A stretch of 64,000 nt of DNA from Calendula officinalis (lineage: Eukaryota > Streptophyta > Magnoliopsida > Asterales > Asteraceae), in NCBI GenBank assembly GCA_963853835.1, contig OY970825.1, positions 82,545,942 through 82,609,941 on the forward strand. The letters run 5' to 3'. Position numbers and translations under genes: made by a program. The notes under the pieces were generated by a model. It was given only the letters and a program-made list of their open reading frames with translations, was not told where the DNA came from and searched no databases. Shown piece by piece: positions 46,614 through 61,560 of the stretch (positions are counted from its first letter, which is position 1; the number at the start of each line of letters is the position of its first letter).

Positions 46614-49578
46614 CTTTTGTGTGCAAGGTAGGTCAGTATAATATGCATACATTAAATATCATTCAAGATTCTCAACCATAAAAGATATATTTATATCTTT
46701 TATTCAAGCAAATAAATTATTATTTGTGGGAAACCATTACACATAAGATATTACCACAAATCTTTGCATAGTACTTCACAACTCCTAAAAAAACATTTTA
46801 ATAGTCTGCTAGTAGATGATCAACAACACAACAACGAACCTACTCGACACTCAGCTCTTTCTTCAACTTTATCTTCGATTATGTTGACTGTTCTTCTTAT
46901 CTTTTGATCAATGAGAGCACACTAATCTAAATATATGTGCACAACTATACATGTGTCACACAACCTATATTTAAAAAAATTAAGTCTATACACAACGATT
47001 AACTTAACTTGGGTATAACTATACATTTATACTAATTAAGTGTTCATATTAAAACTGTATACAATATGACTAATAGTTTTGCTCAGTCCCTCCGTCCAGC
47101 AGCCAACTAATTTCCACGTTTAGTCTGTACCTCATATGCATTGCACATTAGCATATCTTTATCATCTTTCCTCTCCTTTTTGAACATGTTTTAAAATTAA
47201 GATTTCTACTAAAATTATGTTATTATATTGAACATGTTTTAAAAATCAAATACACAATATTCTTTAAATCAACTTGATTTTTGGATTAAATTATTTTGTG
47301 TATTTTAAGAATTAACAAAGCCAATATGTATTCTCATCTTTGAGTTTATATCAATTACGACCTAATTTTTGCACTTTAGTGTGAGATTACATAAAAAGAA
47401 TATTAACGTTTTACTTGGTTATGTTTCGTTTTAATCATTTTACTTCAATATAAGTGCATTTTAGTCATTACAGTTATAGAGAAAAGGAGTGATGGGTCAA
47501 ACAAGGTCTATAGCGATAGTAATTTACGAAATTTTTATTTTTATTTTGCCTTTAAAAAAGAGAAAATTTGTTTTATATCATTCTAAAATCCTAAATTATT
47601 TACATGTTTCCCAAAATTATAAATTATCTCTATGTCCTTCTAATTTTTTTAATCATCTTCATATCCATCTAAACTTTTAAAACTCTTATTTATTTCTAAA
47701 AACCTATTTTTATATTTATTAAATCAATATAATATCAATATTCGTCATGTAAGTATGCAATATATATGTTGATCATGTATTAGAAATTATGCAATATATT
47801 TGTTGATCATGTATTAAAAGAAAGATATAAAAATAATTTTTGAATTTTAAAAAGACATAAAATAAATATTCTTTCAAAAAATATATTATGTGAATTCAAC
47901 AATATGTGAAAATTACCATAATGTCCTAACAACGGAAAGCGCTTTCATTTTCTCGACTACAAAAATTAGGCTGCCTAATTTTTGTGTGCAAATCAACAAT
48001 TATCATAATTCATAAGATGCATATCAACCAACAAATTATTGACTAATAGGATACATACACTTGCAAAAACAAGTGCAAGTTATGCAATGCTTTTAAGCCT
48101 AACTATTATCAATACATCGAAATAAAAAATATAGAGCAGATTGCAATAATCGTTCTTGTAGTTTGGCTAAATCACATGTGTAGTCTGCATGATGTCGAAA
48201 GTGTAGGAAACGCTTGGTCATTTCCCTAATTCCCTTTGACGGAATTAGTAGATATTGTTAGTTGGTGCATGTGATACCCACTTGCGAGTTTTTTCCCCAA
48301 TCTCACTAAACTACAAGGGCGATTTCTGCAATATTATAAATTGGTTTATCTAAGTTTTTTTTTAAACGGCCAGTTAGTAAGTTAGTGGTTCGAGCATAGA
48401 CAATGACATTCACAAGTGTCATGTGCTAAGTTAGTATGCCTTTCCTCGAACCCTCTATCTATGGGATAAACCTCACCACCTATTCACGTGAGGAAAAGCC
48501 TCCAGTAAGACTCGGACCCGGGACTTTGTGAAGAGAAACTCCCAAAAATTTCCCTTTGTGACCAGTTGATCTACAACAACTAGTTAATCTAATTAATGCA
48601 CTAAATGCATGAGATTAGAAGTGTTAAATTAACTTCAAGTTTCATTTCATAATCAGGGGTAGATTCATTAAATGTCCCGCATTAGCACATGACACTACTC
48701 AAATTTTTCCCACAGGGTAAATTTTTCGGAATTTGTTTTGGTATAACGGTGCAGTGCTTCTACCGAACTAAAAAACTTATCAATAATCCAAATCAATTTT
48801 TGTATATGGGTGTAACTAAGTTGAGTCGAGTCGAGTCGAGCCGAGTTCTTCCAAGCTCGAGCTCGACGTCGACTCAAAAACTAAAGGTGAAGCTCGATAC
48901 TCAATGAGCTTGAATTTTTAAGCTCGAGTTCGGTGAAGGTATCGGTACTTTCGAGTTCGACTTGACTCAATTTTTTTTGATTTTTTTTAAAAATGCATTA
49001 ATAAGTTGACTGGGAAGAGTAAATTTGAAAAATAAGGTAGGGTTTATTTTCATTTTCCTTATATAAAATATACATATGTAATTATGTATAAAATAGGTTA
49101 AAAGGGTAATCTAATAGAATTTTGATTAGGCTCGCGAGTCTAACGAACTGGGCATTAGGGAACTCGAGCTCTATTCGAACACCGCTCGAGTAACTTGAGT
49201 TCAACTTGATTTATAACAAGTCGATTCCAAGTATTTTTTTCGAGTCAATCTCGAATGATTGGTGAGCTGTTTTGGCTCGATTACACACCTAAGTAGAAAT
49301 AAACAATATCATCTTACAAGGACTTGGAAGGTCCAATTAGAACAAATAGGATTAGGAGGTCGACCTTTTTCTAATGCTAGAAACTTTGCTAAAAACTCAG
49401 TAGCAACAGGCCATGGCCAAAATACTCAAACCAAACAGAGATATTAGTTATGAGTAATGACATTTAGAGGACACATCTTTGTATGATTAACGGTCAATTA
49501 TATCAGCAGTAGAAGTTTAATTATTTTCAAAGGAGGCATAAAATTAGGGTTTTAGGGAATTTACCACTTACGACGGAA

Positions 49579-52500
49579 ATGGATAGCAACAATTTGGAGC
49601 AAACGTTACAGGAAGGAAAGATTTATCGATATGTAAACAATCTAATCGTTGCTCATCTTCGAGACAATAATTTCACTCAGGTATAATTTTCAACTTTCTG
49701 GTACAAATTTTCTTCCTACATTTAAACATTCAAGTCTTTTGATGAAATACATTGCTTGGGATTGGGTTGAATCAAGTTGAATTAGGGGTGTTTGGTTCTG
49801 CTTGTTCAATTTGATTATAGCATCAACAAAATAATTCAGAAAGCATTTATTGCACCAAAATGTAGCTACTTTTCACCAAATTGTATGCCATGATATATAT
49901 ATATATATTTTTAATCTGTTGATGTAACAAACTTTTATACCGATACCAATGTATGTATGTAACCTCCTATACCAGGTAAAATGGTGACGTGGAATACCGC
50001 CACGTCAGCTCCTTTAACCTCCCTCCAAGGTAATATATTAAAATTATTATTATCTTTAATAAAAACCTTTCGTTAATACTGAATCTATTAACTACTGATT
50101 GACTTATATCTTTGTAGGCTGCAAGTGCAGTTGCTTCAGCTACAATGACACCACTTAACATTGAAGCTTCTCCAAAGAAACTTCTTGAATTGGTTGCCAA
50201 GGTTTTTCTTTTTATTTTTTTTAATTAAATAACAGTTAAAGTTAATAATTAATGAATAATATAAACAAAAAGAATATTGGGTTTGAGAAATAAAAAAAAC
50301 AGGGTCTTGCAGTTGAAAAAGACGAAACAGGCAGAGGAATATCATCATCTCCATTATTTGATACAAACACAACATTACCTTTGAAATATGGCTCAATACC
50401 GCCTCCACGTGTTGTTTCTGTTGATTTTAGGTAATTTTTAAATGTTTGAGAAATTATGAAATTGATATAAGGGCAAACTGCACACAAAAAGTTCATTGTT
50501 AAATTTTTAGAAATTAATTTTGTTTAGAAGGTTTTTAATTGATCCAAGTGGGACTCAGAACCATCTTTTGACGACCCAATTGGACTAAACTTTATACAAC
50601 CACTAAATTGTGACACATGTCTTTTTTCTTCTTATTTTTTTCTCTTTTTTCTTCTTATTTTTTTCTCATTTTTCTCTTATGTGCAGGTTTCAAAAGTGAT
50701 GCTGCCAGAGGGAAAGGATGTTAGACCTGTTTTAAGGACATTTTACGACCATCTACAAGTAAATATTAATTTATTTACATAAAAGTATAAAATATTTTTT
50801 CAAATCATTATCTTTTTTCTAAACAGTTATTTTTTTTTCAAATAATCAAACTTTTTTTTCATCATGTTTCTTGTTGACCTTCATAATGTCATCTTGAAAC
50901 TAATAAAAAATTTATATTTCTGCAGCCAGTAAACGACTTGGATTTTCATCCGCAAAATACTATTTTAATATCCGGGGCCAAAGATCACACAATAAAGTAT
51001 GATTTTCTATCCATAATTGTTTAATCTATACATAAACGAATAAGTTATTAATTATTAGTTATATTTATCATACCACCATAATACAGGTTTTTTGACTTTT
51101 CTAAGACCGTTGCAAAGAGAGCATTCAGAGTTATCCAGGTTTATTTGTAATTTTATTGGAGTCCATTAAATAAATTTGTGATAAAATAGAAGGGAAAGTT
51201 TCATAATATAACCATATACTTAAGGTGCTTGTCCGTTTTTAGTAATTAGATTTTTTTAAGACATGTTTTGGTAATTACAAGTTTTTAGCCACATAGGGCC
51301 AAAAAACTTCTTTTATTACCAAAATAGGCTGGCTAAAAACTTGCAATTAACAAATCAGACCTTAAAAAGTTATAATTACCTAAACACACCACCGACAATT
51401 TTTTTAAACTATTTGATTACAATTTCCCTAAATATAAACTTAATTAGATTTCTTAATATCTCGTTTTTTGTATTTAATGTTTTACAGGATACTCATAATG
51501 TGCGGTCTGTATGTTTTCATCCGTCTGGCGATTTTCTTCTAGCAGGCACAGATCATCATGTTCCACATTTATATGATATTACTACTTTTCAATGTTACCT
51601 TTCGGCAAATGTACAAGAAATTGGTGTTAATAGTGCAATAAATCAGGTATAAACACTTTCATAATTGTTATGTTATAATCCTCAAACTTTTACTGATTTG
51701 GTGTTTTAACCCTTCAACTTTATTTGTCAATGGCTTTTTTTTTATCCTAAAAGTTTTTGACTTGCTATCACATGTTAATACTTACAAAACCATTTTAATG
51801 TTTTTTTTTTTTAATTTTAAATTTATTATTGTTTGTGGTGATGCAGGTGAGATATTCATGTACAGGTGGCATGTATGTAACAGCTTCAAAAGATGGTGGT
51901 ATTAGAATATGGGATGGTGTTACTAGCAACGTTGTTCGTTCCATACTTAGTGCTCATGGGTCAGCTGAAGCCACTAGTGCATATTTTACAAAAGATCAAA
52001 GGTATTAATAATTTCTTAATAAAATGATGATGATTTTTCAGATAATTTCTTCTAAAAAAATTACTAATGATTTCTTCTAAAAAAATTACTAATAATTTCT
52101 TCTAAAAAAATTATTTTTTTAAAAAAAAAGGTTGTATTAATTAAATGATGATGATTTTTCAGATATGTTCTGTCATGTGGAAAAGATTCTTCTGTGAAGC
52201 TGTGGGAAGTTGGAACGGGCCGATTAGTGAAACACTATCTTGGAGCCACGCACACACAAATACGTTGTCAGGTATTTTCATTTTCGTTTTTATATATTTA
52301 TTATTATTATTATTATTTTTTGTTATTTAATAGCTAATGGATTGAGTAAATTTGCAGGCTATTTTCAACGAAACAGAAGAATTTGTATTATGCATTGATG
52401 AACCTAGCAATGAGGTATACATAACTAATTTTGTTTTATGGTTTGAATGAATTTATAATAATTAGTTTGATATTTTCAGATTGTGATATGGGATGCTGTT

Positions 52501-52638
52501 AGTGCAGAAAAAGTAGGAAGATGGCCATCTAACCATGCGGGCCCACCCAGGTGGCTCGAGCACTCGCCTACCGAGCCAGCATTTGTGTCGTGTGGGACTG
52601 ATCGAGCAGTTAGATTTTGGAAGGAAACAACACCTTGA
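49579..52638 (+). pseudogene. CSTF50: CstF50 copy 5, exons 4 and 5 deleted
   Basis: Exons present: 1 (49579-49680), 2 (50118-50201), 3 (50303-50430), 6 (50687-50758), 7 (50926-50996), 8 (51087-51138), 9 (51488-51646), 10 (51847-52001), 11 (52163-52271), 12 (52358-52414), 13 (52480-52638). It has the same deletion junction as copy 3 (near 50480), so exon 3 to exon 6 splicing gives a stop at 50697-50699. Unlike the other three copies, its exon 7 donor reads GTATGA rather than GTCTGA. Exon 6 has the V-S-K form seen in copy 2 while copy 3 has V-A-K, so copies 3 and 5 share the deletion but not all neighbouring variants. Confidence 0.88.
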
Positions 52639-53983
52639 GAAGATGCCTATCATTTTCAATTTTGTTTTGTAACATAAACATTATTAGTATTGAAAATGGA
52701 CTTTACTTTATGTTCGAACCAAAAGGGGTGTAAGCTATAATGAAGAAATGTGTTTTTACCATTTGATAAATTATAGTGTTTGCTTGATCCATAGACTGAG
52801 TCAAATGGTGGCAATTTGTGTTGGGTAGGCGGGTTGATATCACCCAACAGCGAATTGGGTTGGCGGGTTCAGACTCATGTAATCAATCTTTATTATTACC
52901 TTATTTGGTAAAAAAGGTGATATATTTTTAAAATTTACCTTATTTGGTAAAAAAGGTGACTTATTTTCTACGAACTATCTACTTTAATAAAGTGAAATTA
53001 TTTTTTTATCATTACTTTTAAACATAATTGAAGCTCATGGTTTGAGGGTTGTTAAACCCCGTTAAAACTATGTAACCTCACCAAATGGATTTTCCCACAC
53101 CCTGCCGCCAACTATTTCACCATAGCTATAACGGTTAACAAAATCTCTTTTATTTTATTTTATTTTATTTTATTTTATTTTGTAAATTGTGATTGGTTTG
53201 GTATATTTTTTGTGGGTCAAAAAGGATATGGTAATTTTGAGTTGGATTTTAAAACCATGTTAAAGGGGCAAAAAGCCTTTAACATGGCTTTAACAAGGAT
53301 CTCATACCTTGTGCTCTTAATATCACTTTATCCAAAATGAGTAAGACTCATTCTCTATTAACTATCTACTTTAATCTATCTTAACAAACCTTTTAATTTT
53401 TTGCACCTGTTTATAAAAATAAAAATAAAAAGCCTCAAAAACTATGAAACTTCAAATGTATCACTTGTTTTGATACAGAGGTAGTATATAGAATACATTT
53501 GTGACCCTTGCATTATTAATACAATGCCCTAACAAATTAAGCTGCTAGACTATATGTTTATCACTTGATTATAATAATCTTTATTAATCGCTTAAACTTT
53601 AATATTTGAAATTATCACCATCACTACCAATTGATCGTCACAAACTATAATTATAGGGTATGCAGCATTGTACCCTTAAAGTTTATCTTAATGGATCAAT
53701 AGAGGTCATAAACACATTTGTACTGCTATGTTGCAACATCATTTTGCAAGAACTCAGAATTACTTTTAACAAAATAAAGTCTAAAAGCAACTTAACAACA
53801 CTCTACTTTGAGTTCATAACATCATTTCCAACCTATTCGAGTGTTTATTTCCAATACAGAAAAAATAACTTAGTATCAATCTAATGTTCACCAAACAACA
53901 AAACAAAAAACATGCAGCAAAACATAGTAAAACTCAATGATAAAACCATATCATCATACCATTGCAGCACACCTTCAAATTGC

Positions 53984-55549
53984 TTAATAAGCCCTTCTTT
54001 GTGCTTTCTTCGGCTTCTTCACAAAACTCAACCGAATCTTCTTCAGCCTCCTTCTCTTTCTCGCCATTTTCTCAGGCAAAGTTTCCCGCTTTTTCTCCTT
54101 CACAACCACAGATTTCTTCACAAATCTTGGATCCAATTTATAAGCTTTAACTTCAACCGGTAATCCCTTATTTTCAGCTTCTTTAAAAAGAACATTCGCC
54201 TTTTCAACACGCCCATAACCACACAATTTCCCCATTAAAAGATCATAAGTCTTGATTCCCGGTTGACACCCGTCTTTTTTCATTTTTGCAAAAACAGTTA
54301 AAGCGTGATCGATTCTTTCAATTCCACATAAAATCTTGAGAAATTCATAGTATGCTTTCGTATCAAGTTTATCCCCAAATCCACTTGATTTCATCCGATC
54401 AATCATTTCATCTCCTTCACCGATTCTTGCAGCTTGATACAAACTTTTTATTAAAACAAGAAATGTTTCTTCATTCGGTTGACAACCCCATTCCCCAATT
54501 CGATCAAACAAGTTCATAGCATCTTCGGTCTTACGGATCTTGCATAAATTAGTAATCAAAACATTAAAAGTTTCCACATTTCTTGGAACTCCTGCAACAT
54601 CCATATCAATCAGTACTTTTTCGGCTTCAGACTGAAGCCGAAACGGATCTTTTTTCCTACAAAGTTTACAAACACAATCAAGAATCGCGTTATAAGCAAC
54701 GGGACCGATTTCAAACCCGCCTCGATACATTTCTTGTGATAATCTTCTAGCTTCATCAAGTTTCCCATCAATACACCAACCTTTGATCAATGTATCACAT
54801 ATAAATTCATCAGGAAAAAACTCATTAGCAACATTAGTAACCATTTTTTCAGCATAACTAGCATAACCATGATCACATAATTTTGCAACAATAAATTTCA
54901 AAGATTCCAAATTTCTCACAAACCCATAATCAATTCCCATTTTTTCGAAAAAAGAAACCACCTGTGTTGGTCTACCAGCTCTAACCAACCGATCGACTGC
55001 CGATTCGAATGTTTTAGCACCTGAAATCGATTTATTGGCCGTAAGGAGTTCATGGGTCGCCTTGAAATCTTTACGCCGGCCAAAATAATCGATGAAATAT
55101 GATAAAGATTCGTCAGTGAGCTTAAAATCGGATCTTGTGGTGACCCATTTGAAGAAATCGAGCGATGTTCGTCCGGATTCCGGTGAGAGATTGAGAGTGG
55201 TTAGAATGATGTCTGATGTTAGGGTGATGTGAGAGAAACTTAGATCAAGGCGTTGAGGGAGAGGGGTAGTTTGGTCATTTGGGTCTTTGAGGAGTTCGTA
55301 TGAGAGTGATTCGGAAACGTGTTGTGAATCTTGAATTGGGGTTTCGAGTTGTGTTTGTGAAGAGAAGAATTTGGAGGATGGAATAGTGTAGGGTTTAGGG
55401 AGTGAGGGTTTTTGGGGGTGGAGAAAATGGTTGTGGTCGTGGTGGTGATGGATTGATTGCAGCGGAGGTAGCGGTGGTGATGAGAAGTAACGACGGCGGA
55501 GTAGGATCCGAAGGTGAGCCGCCATTAACGGCGGAGATGGTTTGATCAT
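53984..55549 (-). CDS. PNM1: PNM1-like PPR protein, copy 5
   Basis: A 521-codon frame giving the same protein as copies 2, 4 and 6. A Harbinger element begins at 55573, 23 bp beyond the start codon, followed by hAT-1. The convergent neighbour is the exon-deleted CstF50 copy 5. Confidence 0.85.
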   Translation of the reverse strand: MIKPSPPLMAAHLRILLRRRYFSSPPLPPLQSIHHHHDHNHFLHPQKPSLPKPYTIPSSKFFSSQTQLETPIQDSQHVSESLSYELLKDPNDQTTPLPQRLDLSFSHITLTSDIILTTLNLSPESGRTSLDFFKWVTTRSDFKLTDESLSYFIDYFGRRKDFKATHELLTANKSISGAKTFESAVDRLVRAGRPTQVVSFFEKMGIDYGFVRNLESLKFIVAKLCDHGYASYAEKMVTNVANEFFPDEFICDTLIKGWCIDGKLDEARRLSQEMYRGGFEIGPVAYNAILDCVCKLCRKKDPFRLQSEAEKVLIDMDVAGVPRNVETFNVLITNLCKIRKTEDAMNLFDRIGEWGCQPNEETFLVLIKSLYQAARIGEGDEMIDRMKSSGFGDKLDTKAYYEFLKILCGIERIDHALTVFAKMKKDGCQPGIKTYDLLMGKLCGYGRVEKANVLFKEAENKGLPVEVKAYKLDPRFVKKSVVVKEKKRETLPEKMARKRRRLKKIRLSFVKKPKKAQRRAY

Positions 55550-55572
55550 CTTTGTTTCTCAGAGCAGGCTAA

Positions 55573-56645
55573 GGTGCTGTTTGTTTTTTCAGAGCAAAAA
55601 GATCTGCTGTCTGCGGACCACATCTGCCAGCAGCTGCAGCTTCAGAGGCGGACCAAAGGTCTGCAGTCTGCAAGAGAACTGTTGTTTGTTTTTTAACATC
55701 TGCGGACGGCTTAAATAAACTGAAATTTAAATTATTCTTCATCTTATAATATTTAAATAATCCAACAAAGTCTTGAACTAAAAATAGTTTGATTCTAACA
55801 ATGAAATCCAATATCTACATAACCAAATATCTCCACCAATTTGATTCTAACATAAACTATTGGCCATAATCAATTCGTCTTTAATTTAATATACATATAC
55901 GAGCAGAAACAAAACCATGTACGAGCAGAAACAAAGCCAGAAACAAAACCATAATCAATTGAATTTCATTGTTAAATAATAAAAATTGCTTCATAATCAA
56001 ATTTCTTCAAATTTCTTCCACCAATTCATTTGAGTAAGAGCAGGTAGTGTATCTCCACCAATTGAACCACCAAAAACAAAATCAAGTAAAACCATTTTGT
56101 TAATTGAACCCTAATTTTGTGAATTTGACGAAACAACAAACAAAACTATTAAATTGAGCCATAACTCATGTTCTAATTGAGAAAACAGAAGATCTACGAC
56201 CACTAAACATTTAATAATAGCATTATTCATTTGGATTTCATTGTTAACGTACCAGAGCAGCGCCGACAATGGGGAGGAGGAACGGCGGCAGCGACGTCGA
56301 GGGGGAGGGAGCAACACCGGCGAGGGGGAGGAGGAGCGGCGGCGGTGGCAGCGAGGGAGAGGAGGAGCAGGTTGGTGACGTGAGGGTTGGAGACGGGAAG
56401 AAAATTTTTAGGGGTAGGGTTTTTCACGTGGAGAAGGAGGCGTTAAGGGAGCGTGTGTTTTTTTAAAGTTTGGCAGATGGAAAAAGCAATGTTTCAAGTC
56501 TGTGGGAAAAGGGCTCTAGGCAGACATTATTTTGTCTGCGGGCTTCGAAAAAACAAACATCTGCACAACACCTTTTCTGCCCGTGGTCTGCGTGGCGAAG
56601 ACAAAAGACCTCAGGAAGATCTTTTTGGAAAAAACAAACAGCACC
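55573..56645. mobile_element. PIF/Harbinger-like element, complete, unit 6
   Basis: 1073 bp, with inverted ends GGTGCTGTTTG and TAA flanks, as at 25112-26184. Confidence 0.88.
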
Positions 56646-57187
56646 TAAGTTGCACAGAAACGGCAGGGAAGAAGACGTACCCGTATCTGAAACGGCGCAG
56701 AAACGGAAACGCAGGGGATACGTGAAGAAACGTTTCTGATTGGACCGATACGTTTCTTGTGGAGTATCTGGGCCGTTTCTTTGGAGTTTCCATTTATTTT
56801 AATTCAAAATGGGCTAAAATCTAAAGTCTAATGGGCTAAACTCTAATTTCTAAACCACTTAATTCTTACGTATCTTGTTCCTCCACTATTATTTTCTTAT
56901 TCTGAAATCTTAATTCTTATTATTATGAACTAAAAGAGTAAATTCAGTATTCACGTTATACTATTATACTATTAATATTAATTACCTTTTGTAGATTTAG
57001 TTTTTTTTAGTTTACACCTAACATTAATATATATCTATTTTAGAATTTCTTTAACATATATATATTTTAATATTTCATATTTGCCGTATCTATGCCGTAT
57101 CCGTATCTTGAATTTTTGAATTTTGCCGTTTCCCGTATCCGTTACGTATCCGTATCCTGGTGCCGTATCCGTATCCGTGCAACTTAG
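56646..57187. mobile_element. hAT-1 element, unit 6
   Basis: Ends GTGCAACTTAG, followed by ATTTCTGA; the left target copy is lost. Confidence 0.85.
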
Positions 57188-58041
57188 ATTTCTGAACCTC
57201 AAAACCTAAAATGACATGACCCGGAATATTTTAACGGGGCCCGATTTTGGAAAACGGATCCCAAATCATAATTTAGGGGAGGTTTGTGTAAGTTTAATTA
57301 TTTAGTAAATTACAAAATGTCCCTGTGACTTGCTATAAACTACATAAATGATCTATATCTTTAAAAAAATTATACAAATGGTCTCTGATATTTGTAGTTT
57401 TTGTTGGTTCTGAATGGACGAATATAAGAACTCTCTATTTAGCAATGAGCAAGTATTTTAGTGACCGAGAGAATACGATCGACACTTGTTTTGAAAGATT
57501 GAGGCTTCAGTGTTGGTAAACCACATTCACTTCGGTTGTTGAAGAGGGTATTTGATAGAGACCTATTTAAGATGGTCAATCTCCCAAGAATTTAGACTAA
57601 AAAATTAAAGACAATTTAACAAACTTTTTCTTCTCTAATTCATTAATCAAAATACAATTACAATTTACAAGGCATCTAAAATAACTAAATATCCTACCCA
57701 CTAACCATGATCTAAATCATGGGAACAAAAACATGCATTAAATGTAAAACTACCCACTAAATGATAAAACTACTTTTTAACTAGCCAAATTAAAAGGAAA
57801 CTAAATTAAGTAAAACAAAACATTAATTCTTTAAAGTTAGGGACGTAGATGCAATTAACATATTTAGATATGCTTATGCACATATCAGTATTTATATCCG
57901 AAGGTTGAGCGGATAATATCGTATTAGGCAACGTGTCAACTTCTGATTCTTCTAACAACTATAATACTGCACATATCATAAAACATACACCCAACATTTT
58001 CCTCCTCTTTAGGAACAGTACCCAAAATATGTATTTTTGTG

Positions 58042-58830
58042 TAGGGATGGAATCGGGTCCAGAACCGACCCGGATGGACCCGTACCCAAAATACCCGAGA
58101 CCCGATTTAGGAGGATTAGTAGACCCGAGAACTGAACCGTTTTACAGAATACGGTTCCGGTTCGGTTCCGGGTTCGGTTCGGGTAAATCGGGTATAGAGC
58201 CGATTGAAACCGAAATAGTAACTGGAGGCGTTTTTTGGTGTTTGTATCATACTCCCTCCGTCCCTTAATAAAGTTCTCATTTCTCCTGGGCACATGTTTT
58301 TAGGAGATAGTTAGTGGTGGGTCCTTGGTAATAAATTTGATTAAAATATAGGGGTTTTTTGGAGAGAGAAAGTGTTTTTAGGAGATAGTTAGTGGTGGGG
58401 TATATGGTAATAATATTATTTTATTGAGTGGGTCCCTCTAATTTAAGAAATGGGAACTTTATTTTGGGACAAACATATTAGGGCAAATGGGAACTTTTTT
58501 AAGGGACGGAGGGAGTATTTTTTAGTTTATACATGTAATTTTATAATGATTTACAAATAACAATTATTTAATTAATATAAATCAAACACTATTAGTAGTA
58601 TTATACCACAACAAATTCCATATACATAGTTAATTAATTTCGGTTCCGGGTCTTAGACCCGATTTGTTCCATACCCGATGTACCCGGGCCCGATTACATG
58701 TACCCGAAATACCCGATGCCCGATTTTTTCTTAAAAATATTGGACCCGATACCCGAACCGAATTTTAGTAATCCGTATCCGGTTCCGTACGGGTACGGTT
58801 TCGGGTTTTCAGTTCTATATCCCATCCCTA
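58042..58830. mobile_element. hAT-2 element with nested Stowaway, unit 6
   Basis: Same structure as at 27582-28370. Confidence 0.85.
58252..58515. mobile_element. Stowaway-like MITE, unit 6
   Basis: 264 bp without the 11-bp deletion of unit 4; TA flanks. Confidence 0.92.
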
Positions 58831-60563
58831 CTTTTGTGTGCAAGGTAGGTCAGTATAATATGCATACATTAAATATCATTCAAGATTCTCAACCATAAAA
58901 GATATATTTATATCTTTTATTCAAGCAAATAAATTATTATTTGTGGGAAACCATTACACATAAGATATTACCACAAATCTTTGCATAGTACTTCACAACT
59001 CCTAAAAAAACATTTTAATAGTCTGCTAGTAGATGATCAACAACACAACAACGAACCTACTCGACACTCAGCTCTTTCTTCAACTTTATCTTCGATTATG
59101 TTGACTGTTCTTCTTATCTTTTGATCAATGAGAGCACACTAATCTAAATATATGTGCACAACTATACATGTGTCACACAACCTATATTTAAAAAAATTAA
59201 GTCTATACACAACGATTAACTTAACTTGGGTATAACTATACATTTATACTAATTAAGTGTTCATATTAAAACTGTATACAATATGACTAATAGTTTTGCT
59301 CAGTCCCTCCGTCCAGCAGCCAACTAATTTCCACGTTTAGTCTGTACCTCATATGCATTGCACATTAGCATATCTTTATCATCTTTCCTCTCCTTTTTGA
59401 ACATGTTTTAAAATTAAGATTTCTACTAAAATTATGTTATTATATTGAACATGTTTTAAAAATCAAATACACAATATTCTTTAAATCAACTTGATTTTTG
59501 GATTAAATTATTTTGTGTATTTTAAGAATTAACAAAGCCAATATGTATTCTCATCTTTGAGTTTATATCAATTACGACCTAATTTTTGCACTTTAGTGTG
59601 AGATTACATAAAAAGAATATTAACGTTTTACTTGGTTATGTTTCGTTTTAATCATTTTACTTCAATATAAGTGCATTTTAGTCATTACAGTTATAGAGAA
59701 AAGGAGTGATGGGTCAAACAAGGTCTATAGCGATAGTAATTTACGAAATTTTTATTTTTATTTTGCCTTTAAAAAAGAGAAAATTTGTTTTATATCATTC
59801 TAAAATCCTAAATTATTTACATGTTTCCCAAAATTATAAATTATCTCTATGTCCTTCTAATTTTTTTAATCATCTTCATATCCATCTAAACTTTTAAAAC
59901 TCTTATTTATTTCTAAAAACCTATTTTTATATTTATTAAATCAATATAATATCAATATTCGTCATGTAAGTATGCAATATATATGTTGATCATGTATTAG
60001 AAATTATGCAATATATTTGTTGATCATGTATTAAAAGAAAGATATAAAAATAATTTTTGAATTTTAAAAAGACATAAAATAAATATTCTTTCAAAAAATA
60101 TATTATGTGAATTCAACAATATGTGAAAATTACCATAATGTCCTAACAACGGAAAGCGCTTTCATTTTCTCGACTACAAAAATTAGGCTGCCTAATTTTT
60201 GTGTGCAAATCAACAATTATCATAATTCATAAGATGCATATCAACCAACAAATTATTGACTAATAGGATACATACACTTGCAAAAACAAGTGCAAGTTAT
60301 GCAATGCTTTTAAGCCTAACTATTATCAATACATCGAAATAAAAAATATAGAGCAGATTGCAATAATCGTTCTTGTAGTTTGGCTAAATCACATGTGTAG
60401 TCTGCATGATGTCGAAAGTGTAGGAAACGCTTGGTCATTTCCCTAATTCCCTTTGACGGAATTAGTAGATATTGTTAGTTGGTGCATGTGATACCCACTT
60501 GCGAGTTTTTTCCCCAATCTCACTAAACTACAAGGGCGATTTCTGCAATATTATAAATTGGTT

Positions 60564-60580
60564 TATCTAAGTAATTATTT
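60564..60580. other. Junction of the 4.64-kb CstF50 deletion, unit 6
   Basis: The junction (TATCTAAG|TAATTATTTT) is identical to that in unit 4 at about 40777. The left flank, however, carries the Harbinger/hAT-1 and full-length Stowaway alleles rather than those of unit 4. Confidence 0.9.
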
Positions 60581-61560
60581 TTTTATCATTACTTTTAAAC
60601 ATAATTGAAGCTCATGGTTTGAGGGTTGTTAAACCCCGTTAAAACTATGTAACCTCACCAAATGTATTTTCCCACACCCTGCCGCCAACTATTTCACCAT
60701 AGCTATAACGGTTAACAAAATCTCTTTTATTTTATTTTATTTTATTTTATTTTATTTTGTAAATTGTGATTGGTTTGGTATATTTTTTGTGGGTCAAAAA
60801 GGATATGGTAATTTTGAGTTGGATTTTAAAACCATGTTAAAGGGGCAAAAAGCCTTTAACATGGCTTTAACAAGGATCTCATACCTTGTGCTCTTAATAT
60901 CACTTTATCCAAAATGAGTAAGACTCATTCTCTATTAACTATCTACTTTAATCTATCTTAACAAACCTTTTAATTTTTTGCACCTGTTTATAAAAATAAA
61001 AATAAAAAGCCTCAAAAACTATGAAACTTCAAATGTATCACTTGTTTTGATACAGAGGTAGTATATAGAATACATTTGTGACCCTTGCATTATTAATACA
61101 ATGCCCTAACAAATTAAGCTGCTAGACTATATGTTTATCACTTGATTATAATAATCTTTATTAATCGCTTAAACTTTAATATTTGAAATTATCACCATCA
61201 CTACCAATTGGTCGTCACAAACTATAATTATAGGGTATGCAGCATTGTACCCTTAAAGTTTATCTTAATGGATCAATAGAGGTCATAAACACATTTGTAC
61301 TGCTATGTTGCAACATCATTTTGCAAGAACTCAGAATTACTTTTAACAAAATAAAGTCTAAAAGCAACTTAACAACACTCTACTTTGAGTTCATAACATC
61401 ATTTCCAACCTATTCGAGTGTTTATTTCCAATACAGAAAAAATAACTTAGTATCAATCTAATGTTCACCAAACAACAAAACAAAAAACATGCAGCAAAAC
61501 ATAGTAAAACTCAATGATAAAACCATATCATCATACCATTGCAGCACACCTTCAAATTGC